A stretch of 64,000 nt of DNA from Ruminococcus sp. GTDB taxonomy: Bacteria; Bacillota_A; Clostridia; Oscillospirales; Ruminococcaceae. The notes below the pieces were generated by a model that saw only the letters and a list, made by a program, of their open reading frames with translations, made no database searches and was not told the origin of the DNA. Shown piece by piece: positions 53,399 to 62,188 of this stretch. Position 1 is the first letter of the stretch; each line of letters starts with the position of its first letter. Location: contig NZ_JAIKXF010000049.1 in NCBI RefSeq assembly GCF_024684275.1, forward strand, positions 1 to 64,000. The letters run 5' to 3'. The position numbers and the translations under genes were made by a program.

Positions 53399-54361
53399 AT
53401 GAAGATACTAAATGCGCTGCTTCCTCTGCTTTCAGCGGCGGCAGCAGTGATAGTTGCATTAGCGGTGCCCGATTCACCGCTGCATCAGAGATCAGCTCAC
53501 CCATATTTTGCTTATATGCTGATAATAGTAACTGTAGTATACTACGCAGGCGCTTTTATTTCGGCTATGATAAGAAAAAAGCAGAAAACCAAAGCAGAGC
53601 ATCCCGTGTTTTACCGTGCATTATTTCTTGCAGGCGTGATACTCTTCTTCAATATCCTTAATATATTTACAGTCAAGACAGCTATACTGCCTGTACTGTA
53701 CTTTCCTGCCCTTGACCGCGTATTCGGCACTCTTGTTGAAGACAGAGTTCTCATATGGAAATGTATAGTATTTTCAATGAAGCTGCTGTTCAAGGGAGTA
53801 TTCGGCGGACTTATCATAGGCTTCTTTATGGGAATAGCAGTTGGTTTCAGCAAGGCTGCGGCATACTGGATAAATCCACTTATCAGGATACTGGGACCTA
53901 TCCCATCTACAGCGTGGATACCGATACTCCTCGTTGTATTCACAAAGGCAAGCAGTGCAAGTGCATTCATTATAGGCATATCGGTATGGTTCCCTACTGT
54001 TGTGCTTACCTCCAGCGGTATATCCAACGTAAAGAATTCATATTTTGAGGTATCCTCTACACTGGGAGCCAACACCCTTCACAAGATATTCAGGATAGGT
54101 GTGCCTGCTGCAATGCCAAGCATTTTCCTCGGATTATTCAATGGTATATGCGGTTCATTCGTTGCGCTGATGACAGCAGAGATGATCGGTGCAAAATACG
54201 GCATAGGCTGGTATGTAAACTGGCAGAAGGAAATGATGGCATATTCAAACGTGTATGCAGGTCTGATAGTTATCGCAGCACTGTTTTATCTCATCATCAC
54301 TATCCTGTTCAAGGTACGTGACAAAGTTCTCGGCTGGCAGAAAGGTGTGATAAAATGGTAG
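53399..54361 (+). CDS. ABC transporter permease, SsuC/TauC/ThiX-like
   Basis: 320 residues with about seven or eight spans. The coupling-helix EAA-like loop reads SSTLGANTLHKIFRIGVPAAMPSIFLGL, as in the nitrate/sulfonate/taurine permease family. GPIPSTAWIPILLVVFTKASSASAFIIGI is also typical. It is longer at the N-terminus than most (extra spans before residue 110). The ribosome site AAGGAG overlaps the preceding stop. It works with the ATPase and lipoprotein that follow. Confidence 0.92.
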   Translation: MKILNALLPLLSAAAAVIVALAVPDSPLHQRSAHPYFAYMLIIVTVVYYAGAFISAMIRKKQKTKAEHPVFYRALFLAGVILFFNILNIFTVKTAILPVLYFPALDRVFGTLVEDRVLIWKCIVFSMKLLFKGVFGGLIIGFFMGIAVGFSKAAAYWINPLIRILGPIPSTAWIPILLVVFTKASSASAFIIGISVWFPTVVLTSSGISNVKNSYFEVSSTLGANTLHKIFRIGVPAAMPSIFLGLFNGICGSFVALMTAEMIGAKYGIGWYVNWQKEMMAYSNVYAGLIVIAALFYLIITILFKVRDKVLGWQKGVIKW

Positions 54362-55134
54362 ACGGAATAATATTTGAAGGGGTCAGGAAGTCCTTCACCA
54401 CCATCGACGGCGAGACCGTAAATGCTCTCAACGGCGTTGATCTTGAAATTGAAAAGGGAGATTTCGTATGTCTGATAGGTCCGTCGGGCTGCGGAAAATC
54501 CACCATGCTGCGTCTGCTTGCAGGGCTTGATGTCCCAACCGAGGGAAGCATATATATAGACGGCAGCAAAGTAACACGCCCTGACCATGACAGAGGACTG
54601 GTATTCCAGGATCCCAATCTTTTCCCGTGGCTGAATATCTATGATAATATTTCCTTTGGACTAAAGGTGAGAAAGCTGTTTAAGGAAAGAAAAAACGACG
54701 TTGACGAATTTATAGAGCTTGTGGGACTTAAAGGCTTTGAAAAATCGTTCCCCCATCAGCTTTCCGGCGGAATGTGCCAGAGAGCTTCCCTTGCAAGAGC
54801 TTTGATCGGTCACCCGAAGGCATTGCTTCTCGACGAACCTCTCGGTGCTCTTGATGCGTTCACAAGAATGAATATGCAGGATGAGCTGCTGAGGATAAAA
54901 AGCGAAAAGAAAATGACGATGATAATGGTCACACACGATGTTGATGAGGCAGTATACCTTGCAGATAAGATAGTTGTAATGACACCAAGACCTGCCAAGA
55001 TCGAAGATGTCATCGACGTAAGACTTTCACAGCCCCGTGACAGAAACAATCCTGAGTTTATAAGACTCAGAAGCAAAATTTTAAAGATACTTGATTTTGC
55101 AGGAAAAGAACGCGATGTTGAGTACAATATATAA
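54355..55134 (+). CDS. ABC transporter ATPase, SsuB/TauB-like
   Basis: 259 residues. Walker A GPSGCGKSTMLRLLAG, Q-loop VFQDPNLFPWLNIYDNI, signature LSGGMCQRASLARAL (the common MxQR form), Walker B LLLDEPLGALDAFTR and switch MVTHDVDEAVYLAD. It energises the permease just upstream, which it overlaps by 7 bp. Confidence 0.95.
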   Translation: MVDGIIFEGVRKSFTTIDGETVNALNGVDLEIEKGDFVCLIGPSGCGKSTMLRLLAGLDVPTEGSIYIDGSKVTRPDHDRGLVFQDPNLFPWLNIYDNISFGLKVRKLFKERKNDVDEFIELVGLKGFEKSFPHQLSGGMCQRASLARALIGHPKALLLDEPLGALDAFTRMNMQDELLRIKSEKKMTMIMVTHDVDEAVYLADKIVVMTPRPAKIEDVIDVRLSQPRDRNNPEFIRLRSKILKILDFAGKERDVEYNI

Positions 55135-55153
55135 TAGAATGGAGTTATTTATT

Positions 55154-56200
55154 ATGAAGAAAAAATTCTTTGCAGGTCTGTTAGCTGCTGTAATGCTCAC
55201 AGCAGGAACATCAGGCTGCGGAAGCCAATCAGCTGAAAAAAGCGGAAACGGTGAGTATGTACTTAAAATAGGTGAGGCTCAGGGCGCTCTCTGTCATGCA
55301 CCTCTCCAGATCGCTATGGAAAAGGGCTTCCTTGATAATGAAGGAATAAAGTGGGAAAGAGTTGATTTCGGAAAGGCTGATATACAGGCAGCTCTCGGCG
55401 CAGGCACTATCGACTGCGGATTCGGTCTTGTAGGAAAATTCATTCAGCCTATTGACAATGGTCTGAATATGGTAATTACCGCAGGAATGCATACAGGCTG
55501 TACAAAGCTCCTTGTAAAAAAGGATTCCGGTATCAAGTCAGTGAGCGACCTCAAGGGAAAAAAGATAGGTGTATCCTCTCTCGCAGGCTCGGAAGCCGTA
55601 ACAGCAAAGCGTCTGCTCTTCTCAAACGGATTTGACATCAGCGCAGACAGCTCTGATATAGAGTTCCTTGTATACTCAACAGCAGACCAGCCTATAGCTC
55701 TCCAGAATGGCGCTGTAGACGCTATCTGCACTATGGATCCTGTTGCTACACAGGCAGAAAAAGAATATGACCTTCTTCCGCTTATGGATACAGCTAAAAC
55801 AGAGCCATATGCTTCCGAATACTGCTGTGTAACATTCGTATCTACAGAGCTTGCAGAAAAGCACCCTGACGTTGCTGCTAAATTTACTGATGCCTGCCTC
55901 AAAGCCTCTGCATGGGTTGCAGCTAATCCTGAGGAAGCCGCTAAGATACAGGTCGAGAAGGAATACGTCAGCGGCAATGCAGACGATAATGCCGAGATAC
56001 TCAAAACATATGAGTTCAGACCAAGCGTTCAGGGCGGATACGATGCACTTGTAAACGTTGCTAATGAGCTTAAAGCAATCGGTCTGATAAATGAGAATAC
56101 AGATACAGACGATCTTGTAAAGCGTTCCTTCAAGAAGTTCGACGGTGTTCCTGATTCATATGAAGCTGACGGCGATAACTTTAACGCTGTTCAGGGCTAA
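55154..56200 (+). CDS. Substrate-binding lipoprotein, SsuA/TauA/ThiY-like
   Basis: 348 residues from ATG 55154 (GGAG upstream). The N-terminus KKKFFAGLLAAVMLTAGTSGCG is a lipoprotein signal with the lipid-anchored Cys at about 22. The fold is of the NMT1/THI5 type: GALCHAPLQIAMEKGFLDNEGIKWERVDFG, AALGAGTIDCGFGL, VSDLKGKKIGVSSLAGSEA. It should capture a small molecule outside the cell for the transporter. Sulfonates, nitrate, thiamine precursors or others are possible. Nothing in the window decides this. Confidence 0.93.
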   Translation: MKKKFFAGLLAAVMLTAGTSGCGSQSAEKSGNGEYVLKIGEAQGALCHAPLQIAMEKGFLDNEGIKWERVDFGKADIQAALGAGTIDCGFGLVGKFIQPIDNGLNMVITAGMHTGCTKLLVKKDSGIKSVSDLKGKKIGVSSLAGSEAVTAKRLLFSNGFDISADSSDIEFLVYSTADQPIALQNGAVDAICTMDPVATQAEKEYDLLPLMDTAKTEPYASEYCCVTFVSTELAEKHPDVAAKFTDACLKASAWVAANPEEAAKIQVEKEYVSGNADDNAEILKTYEFRPSVQGGYDALVNVANELKAIGLINENTDTDDLVKRSFKKFDGVPDSYEADGDNFNAVQG

Positions 56201-56233
56201 GATACCATAATTATTTCGGATAGAACAATAGCT

Positions 56234-56255
56234 AAAGCCTCCCTCGGGAGGCTTT
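56234..56255 (+). terminator. Terminator of the DUF1847/ABC operon
   Basis: AAAGCCTCCC/GGGAGGCTTT, 10-bp stem with a 2-base loop. A weak T-run follows. Confidence 0.8.
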
Positions 56256-56292
56256 ATTGATGTGTCAATTAAATCCCGAAGTTCAGACCTAT
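56256..56292 (+). repeat. 37-bp leader element, copy D
   Basis: The most diverged copy (GTGTCAATT, ATCCCGAAG, and a changed 3' end). It directly follows a terminator and lies upstream of the MarR promoter, unlike copies A and B, which follow a -10 box. Confidence 0.75.
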
Positions 56293-56324
56293 ATGCATTG
56301 CACTTAAAAAATTCTATTTACCTC

Positions 56325-56353
56325 TTGACAAACTCATTTATATTTGATACAAT
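56325..56353 (+). promoter_or_regulatory. Sigma-A promoter of the MarR-led redox operon
   Basis: TTGACA (56325-56330), 17 bases, TACAAT (56348-56353). A TAGTTGCAAC at 56354-56363, over the start site, resembles MarR/OhrR-type half sites, suggesting self-repression. Confidence 0.8.
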
Positions 56354-56390
56354 ATAGTTGCAACAAACATTTGCGTGGAGGTGCGTTCAC

Positions 56391-56837
56391 TTGGAGTATG
56401 ACTATAAAGAGGCGATGAAGCTTGACAACCAGCTATGTTTTCCTATCTATGCGGCTGCACGCTCTGTGACCTCAGCTTATACACCGTATCTTAAATCGAT
56501 CGGTCTCACCTATACCCAGTATATCCTCTTTCTTGTGCTGTGGGAGAAAGACGGTCTGACCGTCGGGGAGATCTGCAAGAGGCTTATGCTTGACAGCGGA
56601 ACATTATCTCCTGTCTTAAAAAAGCTGCGTCAGCAGGGATATATCGAAAAGAGCCAGAGCACTGCCGATGAACGATCATTTATCATCACGCTGACCGAAA
56701 AAGGCAGAGCGCTTCAGGAAAAAGCTAAGTATATTCCGCTTCAGGTCGGCAAATGCGTTAATATTGCGCCTGAAAAAGCAAAACTGCTCTATGACCTGCT
56801 TTATGAACTGCTGGAGCTTACTTCCGGTCAATCATAA
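56391..56837 (+). CDS. MarR-family regulator, OhrR-like
   Basis: 148 residues from TTG 56391, which has GGAGGTG about 7 bases upstream. The winged helix is clear: LTYTQYILFLVLWEKDGLTVGEICKRLMLDSGTLSPVLKKLRQQGYIEKSQSTADERSFIITLTEKG. LCFPIYAAARSV resembles the N-terminal Cys region of OhrR peroxide sensors (Cys at about 14). It heads an operon of two nitroreductases, an aldo/keto reductase, a membrane protein and a flavodoxin. It likely represses the operon until an oxidant or electrophile is sensed. Confidence 0.9.
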   Translation: MEYDYKEAMKLDNQLCFPIYAAARSVTSAYTPYLKSIGLTYTQYILFLVLWEKDGLTVGEICKRLMLDSGTLSPVLKKLRQQGYIEKSQSTADERSFIITLTEKGRALQEKAKYIPLQVGKCVNIAPEKAKLLYDLLYELLELTSGQS

Positions 56838-56892
56838 TAAGACCGCGAATATGGTCTGTCTCACGTAAAAAATAAAATTAGAGGTGCTAACT

Positions 56893-57681
56893 ATGGATAT
56901 GATGAATATCATCAGGACAAGAAAAAGCGTCCGCACTTTTGACGGCAAAGCTGTGACAGAAACCGATATAAAGAAGCTTAGGGAATATATCAGTACCATC
57001 ACAAACCCGTATGGTATCCCCGTGGAATTTGTTCTGCTTGATGCCGATGAACACGGACTTTCCAGTCCTGTAATTCAGGGAGAACATCTCTATATTGCCG
57101 GAAAGGTGCCGCTGACAGATCACTGTGCAGAAGCATTCGGATATTCCTTTGAGAAACTTGTGCTGTATGCATGGTCAATTGGGATCGGTACAACATGGAT
57201 CGGCGGTACAATGAAGCATGAGCTGTTTGAACAGGAAGCAGGGGTAAATGACAGAGAGATAATGCCCTGTGTGAGTCCTCTCGGTTATCCTGCAAAGAAA
57301 CGCTCCATTAAAGAGATCGGTATGAGAGCTGCCATAAGAGCAGATAAGCGCATAAAAAACGAGGAGCTGTTCTATGAAAATGATTTCAGCACTCCCCTGC
57401 ACAGCGATGATGTTACAGTACAGAATGCTCTTGAAGCGGTCAGGTTTGCTCCCTCAGCAGTCAATAAGCAGCCGTGGCGTATAGTAAAGTGCGGAAATTC
57501 ATATCATTTCTATGAGAAAAAGACTCTTGCAGACAGCGGTGCAGCCTGGGACGTTCAGAAAGTCGATCTTGGGATAGCGATATATCATTTTATGAGCGTT
57601 GCAGGCGGTACTTTAAGCGTTGCGAAGCCTGACACCGCTGTTGGTAAGGATACAGAATATATCGCAACAGTCACGCTGTAA
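56893..57681 (+). CDS. Nitroreductase-family protein (TM1586-type)
   Basis: 262 residues from ATG 56893 (AGAGGTG upstream). IIRTRKSVRTFDGKAVTE opens as in FMN nitroreductases. GIGTTWIGGTM and CVSPLGYPAKKRS follow, and the second half repeats the pattern (NALEAVRFAPSAVNKQPWRIV). This two-lobed form on a single chain matches the putative TM nitroreductase group. It probably binds FMN and reduces quinone-like or nitro compounds with NAD(P)H. Substrate unknown. Confidence 0.88.
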   Translation: MDMMNIIRTRKSVRTFDGKAVTETDIKKLREYISTITNPYGIPVEFVLLDADEHGLSSPVIQGEHLYIAGKVPLTDHCAEAFGYSFEKLVLYAWSIGIGTTWIGGTMKHELFEQEAGVNDREIMPCVSPLGYPAKKRSIKEIGMRAAIRADKRIKNEELFYENDFSTPLHSDDVTVQNALEAVRFAPSAVNKQPWRIVKCGNSYHFYEKKTLADSGAAWDVQKVDLGIAIYHFMSVAGGTLSVAKPDTAVGKDTEYIATVTL

Positions 57682-57711
57682 AAGCATCATATAAACATAA
57701 GGAGGTTATGT

Positions 57712-58638
57712 ATGAAAACTCTCAATATTGTAAACGGACCGCAGAATGTATCTGCGATCATTCAGGGCTGCATGAGAATGCCGGCTCTCTCGAAGGAGGA
57801 CGCAGCGAAGGTCATTCGCACTGCCTATGACTGCGGTATCAACTTTTTTGACCACGCTACCTGCTACGGAAACGGTGAGGCAGAGGAGCGCTTTGCACAG
57901 GCCTTTCCGCTGACCGGTATCAGGCGTGAGGACATTTATATCCAGAGCAAATGCGGACTGTGCTTTGACAGAAATGAATTTGACTGGACGAAGGAGAATA
58001 TCCTTTCCAGTGTTGATGACAGCCTGCGCCGTCTGAATATGGAATATCTGGATGCTCTGCTTCTGCACAGACCTGATCTGCTTTTTGATCCCGAGGAAGT
58101 CGCAGAGGCTTTCGATACCCTTGAAAAGTCAGGAAAAGTGCGCCATTTCGGTGTCAGCAACCTGATGCCCATGCAGATCGAGCTTCTGAAAAAATATGTG
58201 AAGCAGCCCCTTGTGTTCAATCAGGTCCAGCTGTCGCTGGAGCAGTCTCAGCTTATAGATCAGGCACTCTACATGAACAACAAGACAACCGATCTTTCTG
58301 TGAACCGTGACGGCTCCGCACTGGATTACTGCCGTCTGCACGATATTACGATTCAGGCATGGTCGCCCCTGCAATTCGGAATGTTCGGCGGTACATTCAT
58401 TGATAATCCCGATTTTCCTGAAATGAACAAGGCACTTGCTGAGATCGCAGAGCGTGAAGGTGTATCAAAGGCAGCTGTCGCCATTGCATGGATACTGCGT
58501 CATCCTGCAAAGATGCAGGCGATCATCGGTACTATGGATCCTGAGCATATCAAGGACACCTGTGATGCTGTAAAGGTCAAACTGTCGCATCATGACTGGT
58601 ATGTACTGTATCTGGCGTCAGGAAAATTTCTCCCCTGA
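57712..58638 (+). CDS. Aldo/keto reductase
   Basis: 308 residues. The tetrad is visible: Asp in YDCGINFFDHATCYG with the catalytic Tyr, Lys in YIQSKCG and His in LLLHRPD. VRHFGVSNLMPMQIELL and FNQVQLSLEQSQL follow, resembling the YdhF group. It reduces aldehydes or ketones with NADPH in the cytosol. RBS AAGGAGG. Third gene of the MarR-led operon. Confidence 0.94.
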   Translation: MKTLNIVNGPQNVSAIIQGCMRMPALSKEDAAKVIRTAYDCGINFFDHATCYGNGEAEERFAQAFPLTGIRREDIYIQSKCGLCFDRNEFDWTKENILSSVDDSLRRLNMEYLDALLLHRPDLLFDPEEVAEAFDTLEKSGKVRHFGVSNLMPMQIELLKKYVKQPLVFNQVQLSLEQSQLIDQALYMNNKTTDLSVNRDGSALDYCRLHDITIQAWSPLQFGMFGGTFIDNPDFPEMNKALAEIAEREGVSKAAVAIAWILRHPAKMQAIIGTMDPEHIKDTCDAVKVKLSHHDWYVLYLASGKFLP

Positions 58639-58650
58639 TCGGAGGATGTT

Positions 58651-59343
58651 ATGAGCAATTTATCTCCGCTCCAAAAAGGGCTTTCCTACATACTGAAATC
58701 AATTGTCATTGCGTCAGCGGTGATCGGTACATTTTTAAGCTGGCACGCCGGGCGGAATTCCTTCATGGGCGGCAGGACAGTGTTTATGTTCTTTACGATA
58801 CAGTCCAATATTGCTCTTGCGGTGATCTGTCTGGCTGGACTTGTGAAAATGCTGAAAAACAAGCCATTCAGCGACCTCTGGTATATCATAAAATTTGTCG
58901 GAACAGTCTCGATCACCCTGACAGGTGCGGTGTTCTGCTTTGTACTTGCCCCGACTATGCAGCAGGGAGCGTGGAACATTCAGAATGTCCTGACGCACGT
59001 TGTCGTGCCGTTTGTCGGGATACTTGACTTTTTCGTGACGGGCATCAGCAGCAATATCAAAAAGCGCAATGATCTCTGGGTGATCGTTCCGCCGATATTG
59101 TATGCAATATACGCAGGCATCGGCTATGTATGCAACTGGCAGTTCGCAGAAGGATATAATTATCCGTATTTCTTTCTGAACTGGGGCAGTCCGGCAGGGG
59201 CGTTCGGTTTTACGAATGAGCTGCCGTATATGGGCAGTGCATGGTGGATACTTGCGCTGTTCTGTGCGCTGCTGATCGTGGGAATGCTGTATCTGCTGAT
59301 ACTGGACGGACTGAAAAAGGTGTTTCACACGAAAAATAAATAA
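58651..59343 (+). CDS. Pr6Pr-family membrane protein
   Basis: 230 residues with about six membrane spans. FFTIQSNIALAVICL, GAWNIQNVLTHVVVPFVGILDFF and YPYFFLNWGSP are the marker blocks of the Pr6Pr/FAR-17a-like family. Function is unknown in bacteria. It lies 12 bp after the reductase, with CGGAGG as ribosome site. A membrane role in the operon's redox response is only inferred. Confidence 0.85.
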   Translation: MSNLSPLQKGLSYILKSIVIASAVIGTFLSWHAGRNSFMGGRTVFMFFTIQSNIALAVICLAGLVKMLKNKPFSDLWYIIKFVGTVSITLTGAVFCFVLAPTMQQGAWNIQNVLTHVVVPFVGILDFFVTGISSNIKKRNDLWVIVPPILYAIYAGIGYVCNWQFAEGYNYPYFFLNWGSPAGAFGFTNELPYMGSAWWILALFCALLIVGMLYLLILDGLKKVFHTKNK

Positions 59344-59368
59344 ACAATTCAAACAGGAGGAATATATA

Positions 59369-59881
59369 ATGGAATTCAAAGAAGTTATCAAAAACCGTTA
59401 TTCGTGCAAGAAGTACAGCGACAAACAGGTCGAACCGGAAAAGCTGACATTCATTCTGGAAGCAGGCAGACTTGCTCCCACTGCAAAAAATTTGCAGGAA
59501 CAGCATATCTATGTGATACAGTCTGCTGAAAAGCTCGCTGTCATCGACAAGCTCACGCCCTGCCGCTACGGTGCGCCGACCGTTCTGGTGGTTGCCTTTG
59601 ACAAGAACAACGTGTTCACCTATCCGGGGGAGAAGCGTGACTCCGGTGCAGAGGATGCGACGATAGTTGCTACACATCTGATTCTCGCTGCCGCAGATGA
59701 GGGCGTAGATAGCTGCTGGCTCAATTATTTTGATCCCGACAAGGCTGCTGAACTGCTCGGTCTGTCTGAGAATGAGGAAGTGCTGATGATATTGGATCTC
59801 GGCTATGCCGCAGAGGGTGCAGGTCCGCTTCCGAACCACACCAGCAGAAAGCCACTGTCCGAAACAGTCACATATCTGTAA
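59369..59881 (+). CDS. FMN nitroreductase, short form
   Basis: 170 residues. VIKNRYSCKKYSDKQVEPEKLTFILEAGRLAPTAKNLQEQHIYVI is the FMN-binding N-terminus. WLNYFDPDKAAELLGLSENEEVLMILDLGYAAEGAGPLPNH is the usual C-terminal half. It likely works as a dimer reducing quinones or nitroaromatics. RBS AGGAGG. It differs from the two-lobed nitroreductase earlier in the operon. Confidence 0.92.
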   Translation: MEFKEVIKNRYSCKKYSDKQVEPEKLTFILEAGRLAPTAKNLQEQHIYVIQSAEKLAVIDKLTPCRYGAPTVLVVAFDKNNVFTYPGEKRDSGAEDATIVATHLILAAADEGVDSCWLNYFDPDKAAELLGLSENEEVLMILDLGYAAEGAGPLPNHTSRKPLSETVTYL

Positions 59882-59901
59882 AAAGTCAGGAGGATCACAT
59901 T

Positions 59902-60345
59902 ATGAAATCTATCGTCATCTATTTCAGTGCTGAAACAGGAAAAACCAGAAAGCTCGCAGAGGAGCTTGCAAAGAAGCTGGGCACAGATATTTTCGAGATC
60001 AAGCCTGAGCAGCCGTACACCGCCGCCGACATGAAGTGGACAAATCCACTCGCCAGATGCAATAAGGAAAAGCTCGGCAAGAAGGACGTTCCCGTTTGCG
60101 GCAAGATCGAGAACTGGAGCGAATATGACACCGTTTATCTCGGTTTCCCGATCTGGTATTATGCCGCACCAAATGTGGTCAACACATTTTGCAAGGGCTA
60201 TGACTGGAACGGAAAAACGCTGCATATCTTCGCCACATCAGGAAGCAGCGGCATTGGAAAAACTGCCGAAAAGCTGACACCGTATGTCAAAGGGGCATCT
60301 ATTGCAGATGCAAAAAGGGTAACATCTGTATCTGAGATCGTATAA
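59902..60345 (+). CDS. Flavodoxin-like protein
   Basis: 147 residues. SIVIYFSAETGKTRKLAEELAKKLGTDIFEIKPEQPYT contains the FMN phosphate loop (S-A-E-T-G-K-T). YDTVYLGFPIWYYAAPNVVNTF and TLHIFATSGSSGIGKTAEKL are the isoalloxazine-side blocks. It probably carries electrons or acts as an NAD(P)H-quinone reductase-like unit. Last gene of the operon. RBS AGGAGG. Confidence 0.93.
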   Translation: MKSIVIYFSAETGKTRKLAEELAKKLGTDIFEIKPEQPYTAADMKWTNPLARCNKEKLGKKDVPVCGKIENWSEYDTVYLGFPIWYYAAPNVVNTFCKGYDWNGKTLHIFATSGSSGIGKTAEKLTPYVKGASIADAKRVTSVSEIV

Positions 60346-60566
60346 GTAAAACGGCTGTAAAACGATTTGCAGAAATGCACTGCTATCTGAATCCGTGGAT
60401 GCGGCAGGCATTTTGTGACGTTAGTTATATCCTAATTCTTCCGGTCTGTGCTGACAGTTTGGTTGTTGCGTTTTCTTTTGGTCTATCAGGATTCACACTT
60501 ATATTTCTGTGTATCATAATGTATTAGCAATATGTTTTACATTAAAAAATCACATTCACTCATTAC
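60346..60566. other. Intergenic stretch without a gene
   Basis: No ORF, promoter or repeat that I can support in this interval before the terminator. Confidence 0.5.
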
Positions 60567-60604
60567 AAAAAAGCTCCCCATGTTATTACACAGGGAGCTT
60601 TTTT
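60567..60604. terminator. Bidirectional terminator
   Basis: 12-bp stem AAAAAAGCTCCC/GGGAGCTTTTTT, 14-base loop, between convergent transcripts. Confidence 0.9.
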
Positions 60605-60635
60605 CATTTCTATCCATAATTATTTAATATTCGTT

Positions 60636-61055
60636 TTATGCAAGGCTTGTATAATACTTTTTATATGCCTTTGGCACTTCTACAATGACGTATTCATCAT
60701 GGTCATATACCTTAACAGGGTTAGTCAGCCATGCACTGAATTTATCAGCTGCTGAATATATCATCTCTTTGCCAACTTCTTTTTTATTCTTTCTGTTGCA
60801 CTTGTTGAATGAAATGTCATCGATCTTATTGACCAATTCGTTTTTTGACTTATTGATCCTAATTTCAACTGTTGATGCCTGACTTGAAAGATATAATGAC
60901 ATAGGAAAGACATATATGCAAATAGCAGCAAATAAAGCGGTTATCATCTGCCATTTGAAATAAGTCTTATCTATTGCTAATAAAACAAAGCCAATAGCAA
61001 AAATAACAGCACCTATGATCAGAAATACGGATAAATATCTTTTAAAAGTATTCAT
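60636..61055 (-). CDS. Small two-span membrane protein, unknown
   Basis: 139 residues from ATG 61055 (GAGGTG 6 bases upstream). Two spans (about 7-28 and 36-55) are followed by a basic cytosolic tail of about 80 residues. No family is recognised. It is probably co-transcribed with the two small membrane protein genes upstream (61139-61369 and 61430-61648) from the promoter at 61782-61810. Confidence 0.7.
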   Translation of the reverse strand: MNTFKRYLSVFLIIGAVIFAIGFVLLAIDKTYFKWQMITALFAAICIYVFPMSLYLSSQASTVEIRINKSKNELVNKIDDISFNKCNRKNKKEVGKEMIYSAADKFSAWLTNPVKVYDHDEYVIVEVPKAYKKYYTSLA

Positions 61056-61138
61056 AAATTTCACCTCAATTAATTAAACAGGGATAATTCTGTTGTTTGC
61101 AGCATAGTTAATAATTTTATCTCGGATATATTATTGCT

Positions 61139-61369
61139 TTAATTATTCTTTTTGTGTTTAAAATACTGGATTACGCAGTTCATGCATAATAATGCAATAA
61201 GGAAAATCACACAGCTAACAGTGGTTTGACTGATCAATGCCAGGATAAATGATATTAAGCAGAAAATGCATCCTATGATAGATACTGCTAAATATATTTT
61301 TGTATTTACAAACTTGTCAGGTGTTTTTGTCCCGTAATTACTTTCGAACATTTTTCTAAGCTTATTCAT
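61139..61369 (-). CDS. Very small two-span membrane protein, unknown
   Basis: 76 residues: a basic N-terminus, two spans (about 26-45 and 50-68), and a KHKKNN tail. The ribosome site is poor (GAGATA). Position between two similar genes supports it being real. Confidence 0.6.
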   Translation of the reverse strand: MNKLRKMFESNYGTKTPDKFVNTKIYLAVSIIGCIFCLISFILALISQTTVSCVIFLIALLCMNCVIQYFKHKKNN

Positions 61370-61429
61370 TGTATTTATCTCTATTTCACATTCATGATGT
61401 TTGTATTAATTAATTGGTTTATATGTTAT

Positions 61430-61648
61430 TCAGAAATTGTGTTTTGGATAGCGGCTGTTCATATATCGGCACAGTACATAATCAATAAGAAGTGAAACTG
61501 TCCAGATGAGAAGAAGCAGATCGCTTCTTGGATGTTCAATTGATTTAACTCTGAAAATATCATATAATTCAGCAGCACTGAATAAGACACAAAGTATCTT
61601 GCTGAATCCTGTGAGTTTCTGTAATGTGTTAAAAGTAAGCTTTTTCAT
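61430..61648 (-). CDS. Very small membrane protein, unknown
   Basis: 72 residues from ATG 61648 (AAAGGAA about 8 bases upstream; the longer frame to 61717 is less likely). Two hydrophobic stretches (about 15-30 and 42-58). It is the first of three small membrane protein genes on this strand. Confidence 0.6.
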   Translation of the reverse strand: MKKLTFNTLQKLTGFSKILCVLFSAAELYDIFRVKSIEHPRSDLLLLIWTVSLLIDYVLCRYMNSRYPKHNF

Positions 61649-61781
61649 AAGATCATTTCCTTTCAGTATTTTCATTCGGAAGCCTTTTTCCGTTTCCATG
61701 ATCTTATTATACATCATAAAAAAGTCTTTGTCCTGTGTTTAAGCTTACAGAACATTACATCTTTGAAATGTTACATTTATC

Positions 61782-61810
61782 ATTATACAACACCGCCGCC
61801 GATATGTCAA
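61782..61810 (-). promoter_or_regulatory. Sigma-A promoter of the small membrane protein genes
   Basis: On the minus strand TTGACA (61810-61805), 17 bases, TATAAT (61787-61782). Near-repeats of ATGTAACATT/ATGTAATGTT follow in the leader. Confidence 0.8.
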
Positions 61811-61924
61811 TATACGGATATACTAAAAGCGCGAAGCCAACACTGCCATTTTCGTGCTGGAATTAATATCTGAACCACTTTTTTCCGCCATCGCTGCTAT
61901 TTCCTGAATTATATGCCTGAATCG

Positions 61925-62188
61925 TCATGGGAGGTCGAACACTACCTTTGCAGGCACACAGAGCGCGGCGATCGTGTATTCATAGTCTGAACCGTATGAT
62001 GCCTCCATTCGTGAGGCGCTAAGGTGGACCGTTGCGTACAGCACCTTAAAATCATACATAGGTGCAATTGTCCCTGATCCCGACATAAGCACAAGCTTCG
62101 GCCTGCTTATATCTCCGCATCTGAATATGTGAAGTTTATGTCCGTTTACTTCAACATATTCAAGGTCATTTCTAAGACTATTTTTCAT
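61925..62188 (-). pseudogene. Truncated alpha/beta-hydrolase
   Basis: 87 residues. The first 45 (YVEVNGHKLHIFRCGD..., KLVLMSGSGTIAPMYDFKVLY) match the N-terminus of an alpha/beta-hydrolase up to its oxyanion strand. After about 62056 the sequence becomes unrelated (ATVHLSASRMEASYGSDYEYT) and stops. No nucleophile, Asp or His follows. A deletion or insertion has joined the start of a hydrolase gene to other DNA. Confidence 0.7.
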
